A DNA stretch of 8,651 nucleotides from an uncultured Oscillospiraceae bacterium. GTDB taxonomy: Bacteria > Bacillota > Clostridia > Oscillospirales > Acutalibacteraceae. The stretch's first letter is position 1; every line of letters begins with the position of its first letter. The stretch lies in assembly GCA_900550095.1 (NCBI GenBank), contig URRG01000077.1, forward strand, positions 1-8,651, in the 5' to 3' direction. A program made the translations under genes and the position numbers. The notes under the pieces are model-generated. The model was given only the letters and a program-made list of their open reading frames with translations, was not told the DNA's origin and did not search any database. Positions 6,265 through 8,651 of the stretch are shown in pieces.

Positions 6265-6846
6265 ATGAGTTTGGTTCCTTATGTTGTTGAACAGACCAAT
6301 CGGGGAGAGCGTTCCTACGATATATTTTCCCGCCTTTTGAATGACCGCATCATTATGCTGACAGAAGAGGTGAACGATACCACTTCCAGCCTGGTTGTGG
6401 CTCAGCTTTTGTATCTGGAGGGACAGGATCCTTCAAAGGACATCAGCCTTTACATCAACAGCCCAGGCGGTTCTGTGACGGCCGGTATGGCGATCTATGA
6501 CACTATGCAGTACGTAAAGTGTGACGTTTCCACTATCTGCATGGGAATGGCTGCCAGTATGGGAGCTTTTCTGCTGGCGGCAGGCGCGAAAGGGAAGCGT
6601 TTCGCTCTCCCAAACAGCGATATCATGATCCATCAGCCCAGCGGCGGCGCTCAGGGGCAGGCGACGGATATACGCATCCATGCAGATCACATTATTGCTA
6701 CGAAAAACAAGCTGAATGCGATCCTAGCGGAAAAAACGGGCCGTCCTTTGGAAGAAATCGCCCGGGATACGGAACGAGATAATTTCATGACGGCGCAGCA
6801 GGCTTTGGAATATGGTCTGATCGATAAGGTGCTCGAGAGGCACTGA
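6265..6846 (+). CDS. clpP: ATP-dependent Clp protease proteolytic subunit
   Basis: ClpP is the serine peptidase that forms two stacked heptameric rings and degrades proteins fed in by ClpX or other Clp ATPases in the cytosol. The 193-residue length is standard. The catalytic triad is complete: S98 in MAASMGAF, H123 in MIHQPSGG and D172 in ERDNFM. The SPGGSVTAG stretch at 66-74 forms the substrate-binding strand and oxyanion region, and SRLLNDRII near 22-30 belongs to the N-terminal and hydrophobic-pocket region. ATG 6265 is preceded by AGGTGG at 6250-6255 with a 9-base gap. The same frame is open upstream into the end of tig, but those starts would read through the hairpin and give a non-family extension. 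clpX follows after 54 bases. I see no paired CtsR heptad repeats upstream. Confidence 0.98.
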   Translation: MSLVPYVVEQTNRGERSYDIFSRLLNDRIIMLTEEVNDTTSSLVVAQLLYLEGQDPSKDISLYINSPGGSVTAGMAIYDTMQYVKCDVSTICMGMAASMGAFLLAAGAKGKRFALPNSDIMIHQPSGGAQGQATDIRIHADHIIATKNKLNAILAEKTGRPLEEIARDTERDNFMTAQQALEYGLIDKVLERH

Positions 6847-6900
6847 TGCTTTATAGTTTGATTCGTATCACTGAGAGAGTTAGAAGGTTGGTGAAGCTCC

Positions 6901-8214
6901 ATGTCCGGTAATGATGAGACAAATGAAAGAGGCGTATGCTGCTCTTTCTGCGGGAAACCCCAGGGGGACGCCAGAAGATTGATCGCCGGTCCGGGCGTTT
7001 ATATCTGCGACGAATGCATAGAGCTCTGTATGTCCATATTGGAGGATGAAAACAGTCTGGCAGTCAGAAAATCGTCCCGTTATGCGCCTGAGACGGTGAC
7101 GGTGCTTCCGAAGCCTCAGGAGATCAAGGCAGGGCTCGACGATTATGTAATCGGCCAGGAAGAGGCAAAAATAGCTCTTTCCGTAGCTGTGTATAATCAC
7201 TACAAACGCATTTACTTTGGAAAAGAGGACGATGTGGAGCTGACGAAAAGCAACGTTCTGCTTTTAGGTCCTACCGGCGTTGGAAAGACCTTTGTGGTTC
7301 AGACGCTGGCCAGAATTCTGGATGTTCCCTTTGCCATAGCGGATGCTACCACTCTTACAGAGGCTGGTTATGTGGGAGAGGATGTGGAAAATATCCTTCT
7401 TCGCCTGATTCAGGCCGCGGATTTTGATATTGAGCGCGCTGAGAAAGGGATCATCTATATTGATGAAATCGATAAGATCGCCAGAAAATCCGAGAATCCT
7501 TCTATTACAAGGGATGTCAGCGGAGAAGGCGTACAGCAGGCGCTTCTGAAAATCTTGGAGGGAACTGTTTCCAATGTGCCGCCTCAGGGAGGCCGGAAGC
7601 ATCCCCAGCAGGAATTTCTGCAGATCGATACCTCCAACATTCTGTTCATTTGCGGCGGTGCTTTTGACGGATTGGAAAAGATCATCGAAAAGCGCACCGG
7701 TTCCTCTTCTATGGGATTCGGTGCGGAAGTCAAGAGCAAGGCGGAACTGGATACTACCAGTTGGATGAAAAGTGTGACGCCGCACGACTTAGTGAAATTC
7801 GGCCTGATCCCTGAATTGGTAGGGCGTCTTCCTGTGATCGCGTCTCTCAGCGGTTTGGATGAAGACGCACTGGTACGGATTCTCACTGAGCCGAAAAACA
7901 GCCTTTTGAGCCAATACCAGAAGCTGTTTGGTCTGGATAAGGTTAAGCTGGAGTTTACACCGGAGGCGCTTAGGGAGATTGCTAAAAAGACGATAGCCCT
8001 TCATACGGGCGCCCGCGGTCTGCGCAGCGTTATGGAGGAATTCCTGACGCCGCTCATGTATAGCGTCCCATCGGATTATACCATTGAAAAAATTGTCGTC
8101 ACGCCGGAAACGGTAAATGGCGGCGCTCCGGAGCTGGTGCACAATGCGGACAGGAAACCTGTTAAAATAAAGATTACCGCTCCGAAAAAACGCGGAAGAA
8201 AAGATACCGCGTGA
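6901..8214 (+). CDS. clpX: ATP-dependent Clp protease ATP-binding subunit ClpX
   Basis: ClpX is the hexameric AAA+ unfoldase that recognises substrates and threads them into ClpP. The 437-residue protein has an N-terminal C4 zinc-binding domain with C14-x2-C17 and C36-x2-C39. Walker A is GPTGVGKT at 123-130, pore-1 loop GYVG at 156-159, and Walker B IIYIDEID with D188/E189. The RKH pore loop is at 232-234, the arginine finger is R309 in LVGRLP, and sensor II is GARGLRS at 370-376. The ClpP-docking tripeptide at 271-273 reads MGF rather than the usual IGF or LGF, and Walker A carries V where ClpX usually has S. The C-terminus is lysine/arginine-rich. ATG 6901 has a weak binding site (GGTG at 6890-6893, AAGG at 6884-6887), which may lower its output relative to clpP. 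A hairpin separates it from lon. Confidence 0.98.
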   Translation: MSGNDETNERGVCCSFCGKPQGDARRLIAGPGVYICDECIELCMSILEDENSLAVRKSSRYAPETVTVLPKPQEIKAGLDDYVIGQEEAKIALSVAVYNHYKRIYFGKEDDVELTKSNVLLLGPTGVGKTFVVQTLARILDVPFAIADATTLTEAGYVGEDVENILLRLIQAADFDIERAEKGIIYIDEIDKIARKSENPSITRDVSGEGVQQALLKILEGTVSNVPPQGGRKHPQQEFLQIDTSNILFICGGAFDGLEKIIEKRTGSSSMGFGAEVKSKAELDTTSWMKSVTPHDLVKFGLIPELVGRLPVIASLSGLDEDALVRILTEPKNSLLSQYQKLFGLDKVKLEFTPEALREIAKKTIALHTGARGLRSVMEEFLTPLMYSVPSDYTIEKIVVTPETVNGGAPELVHNADRKPVKIKITAPKKRGRKDTA

Positions 8215-8230
8215 GAAGATGTCATGCAGG

Positions 8231-8276
8231 TGGCTGCTGCGGGGGCGCGAATACCGTGCCTTGCAGCGGCCATTTT
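8231..8276 (+). terminator. Intrinsic terminator or attenuator between clpX and lon
   Basis: The outer stem TGGCTGCTGC (8231-8240) pairs with GCAGCGGCCA (8263-8272) over 10 bp with one G-U. An inner stem GGCGCG (8244-8249) pairs with CGTGCC (8255-8260), leaving a GGG/TT internal loop and an AATAC apical loop. TTTT follows directly at 8273-8276. The U-tract is short, so termination may be partial. The lon AGGAGG begins five bases later, leaving no space for a promoter between the hairpin and lon. Confidence 0.75.
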
Positions 8277-8292
8277 GAATAGGAGGATCGTT

Positions 8293-8651
8293 ATGGAGAC
8301 CTATGGTCTGATGGAAACACGAAGAATGCCGGCATTGGCGCTGCGCGGACTTGTAATATTTCCCGAGATGATGATTCAGTTTGATGTGGGAAGGAAAAAG
8401 TCCATTCTGGCGCTGGCCGATGCAATGGAGCGGGATCAGACAATCTTTCTGGTGGCTCAGAGGGATTTGGGGGATAACGAACCAGGGGTCAAGCAGCTGT
8501 ATGCTACCGGTGTGGTGGCGAAAATCAAACAGGTAGTCCGCCATTCTGATGAAGGCGTACGCCTCTTTGCAGAGGGCCTTTACAGGGCAAGGCTAGTGTC
8601 CCTTCCCAAAGAGGTTCCCTTTCTGGAGGCGGAAGTAGAAAAGGTAGAGGA
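8293..8651 (+). CDS. lon: ATP-dependent protease Lon, N-terminal part (3' end outside window)
   Basis: Lon is a cytosolic homohexameric AAA+ serine protease that degrades misfolded and short-lived regulatory proteins. Only 119 complete codons are visible before the window ends, all within the N-terminal substrate-binding (LON/PUA-like) domain. Recognisable stretches are MPALALRGLVIFPEMMIQFDVGR at 12-34, KSILAL at 36-41, VAQRD at 54-58, ATGVVAKIKQVVR at 71-83 and the VRLFAEGLYRARL region at 89-101. ATG 8293 has an ideal AGGAGG at 8281-8286 with a 6-base gap. Internal ATGs at 8311 and 8326 lack such a site. The AAA+ and protease domains would follow off the edge, so whether the gene is intact cannot be seen. 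The order clpX-lon is common in clostridia. Confidence 0.92.
   Translation, partial: METYGLMETRRMPALALRGLVIFPEMMIQFDVGRKKSILALADAMERDQTIFLVAQRDLGDNEPGVKQLYATGVVAKIKQVVRHSDEGVRLFAEGLYRARLVSLPKEVPFLEAEVEKVE

Noticed and set aside
6829..6857. Separate clpX promoter with -10 TATAGT at 6852-6857
   Set aside because: No acceptable -35 box at 16-18 bases upstream; more likely clpX is read from the clpP transcript.

Overview
The window is an ordinary chromosomal stretch of a Bacillota bacterium, most likely a clostridium of the Lachnospiraceae type. That placement is inferred from three things: the gene orders rbgA-rnhB-yraN and tig-clpP-clpX-lon, the strong AGGAGG-type ribosome binding sites, and a base composition that looks close to half G+C. 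No 16S rRNA or other phylogenetic marker is present to fix it. All nine genes lie on the + strand. Coding density is very high and no intergenic gap exceeds about 125 bases. I see no mobile element, CRISPR array, tRNA, rRNA or phage-like sequence.

Region 1 (1-2457) is a tight run: the 3' part of rbgA (50S ribosome assembly GTPase), rnhB (RNase HII), a YraN/UPF0102 nuclease-like protein, and an M19 (renal dipeptidase-type) metallopeptidase. Gaps are 36 and 10 bases, and the last pair overlaps, so these genes are probably cotranscribed from a promoter upstream of the window.

Region 2 (2454-4775) starts with a near-consensus sigma-A promoter whose -35 box overlaps the dipeptidase stop codon. 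A leader of about 90 bases precedes thrC (threonine synthase, TTG start). One base after thrC comes a small metallophosphoesterase of unknown substrate, which looks translationally coupled to it.

Region 3 (4776-8651) is a proteostasis cluster: tig (trigger factor), clpP, clpX and the first 119 codons of lon. An extended -10 promoter precedes tig, and the spacer between its -35 and -10 boxes is a dyad that could be an operator. The tig-clpP and clpX-lon gaps each hold a G+C-rich hairpin followed by TTTT, placed shortly before the next ribosome binding site with no room for a promoter in between. These are best read as internal attenuators or partial terminators setting the relative output of chaperone, ClpXP and Lon. 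Trigger factor folds nascent chains at the ribosome exit, while ClpXP and Lon degrade misfolded and regulatory proteins in the cytosol.

I did not find an undescribed system. The points worth a second look are regulatory (two promoters, one dyad, two hairpins) plus modest protein oddities in ClpX and two poorly characterised enzymes.
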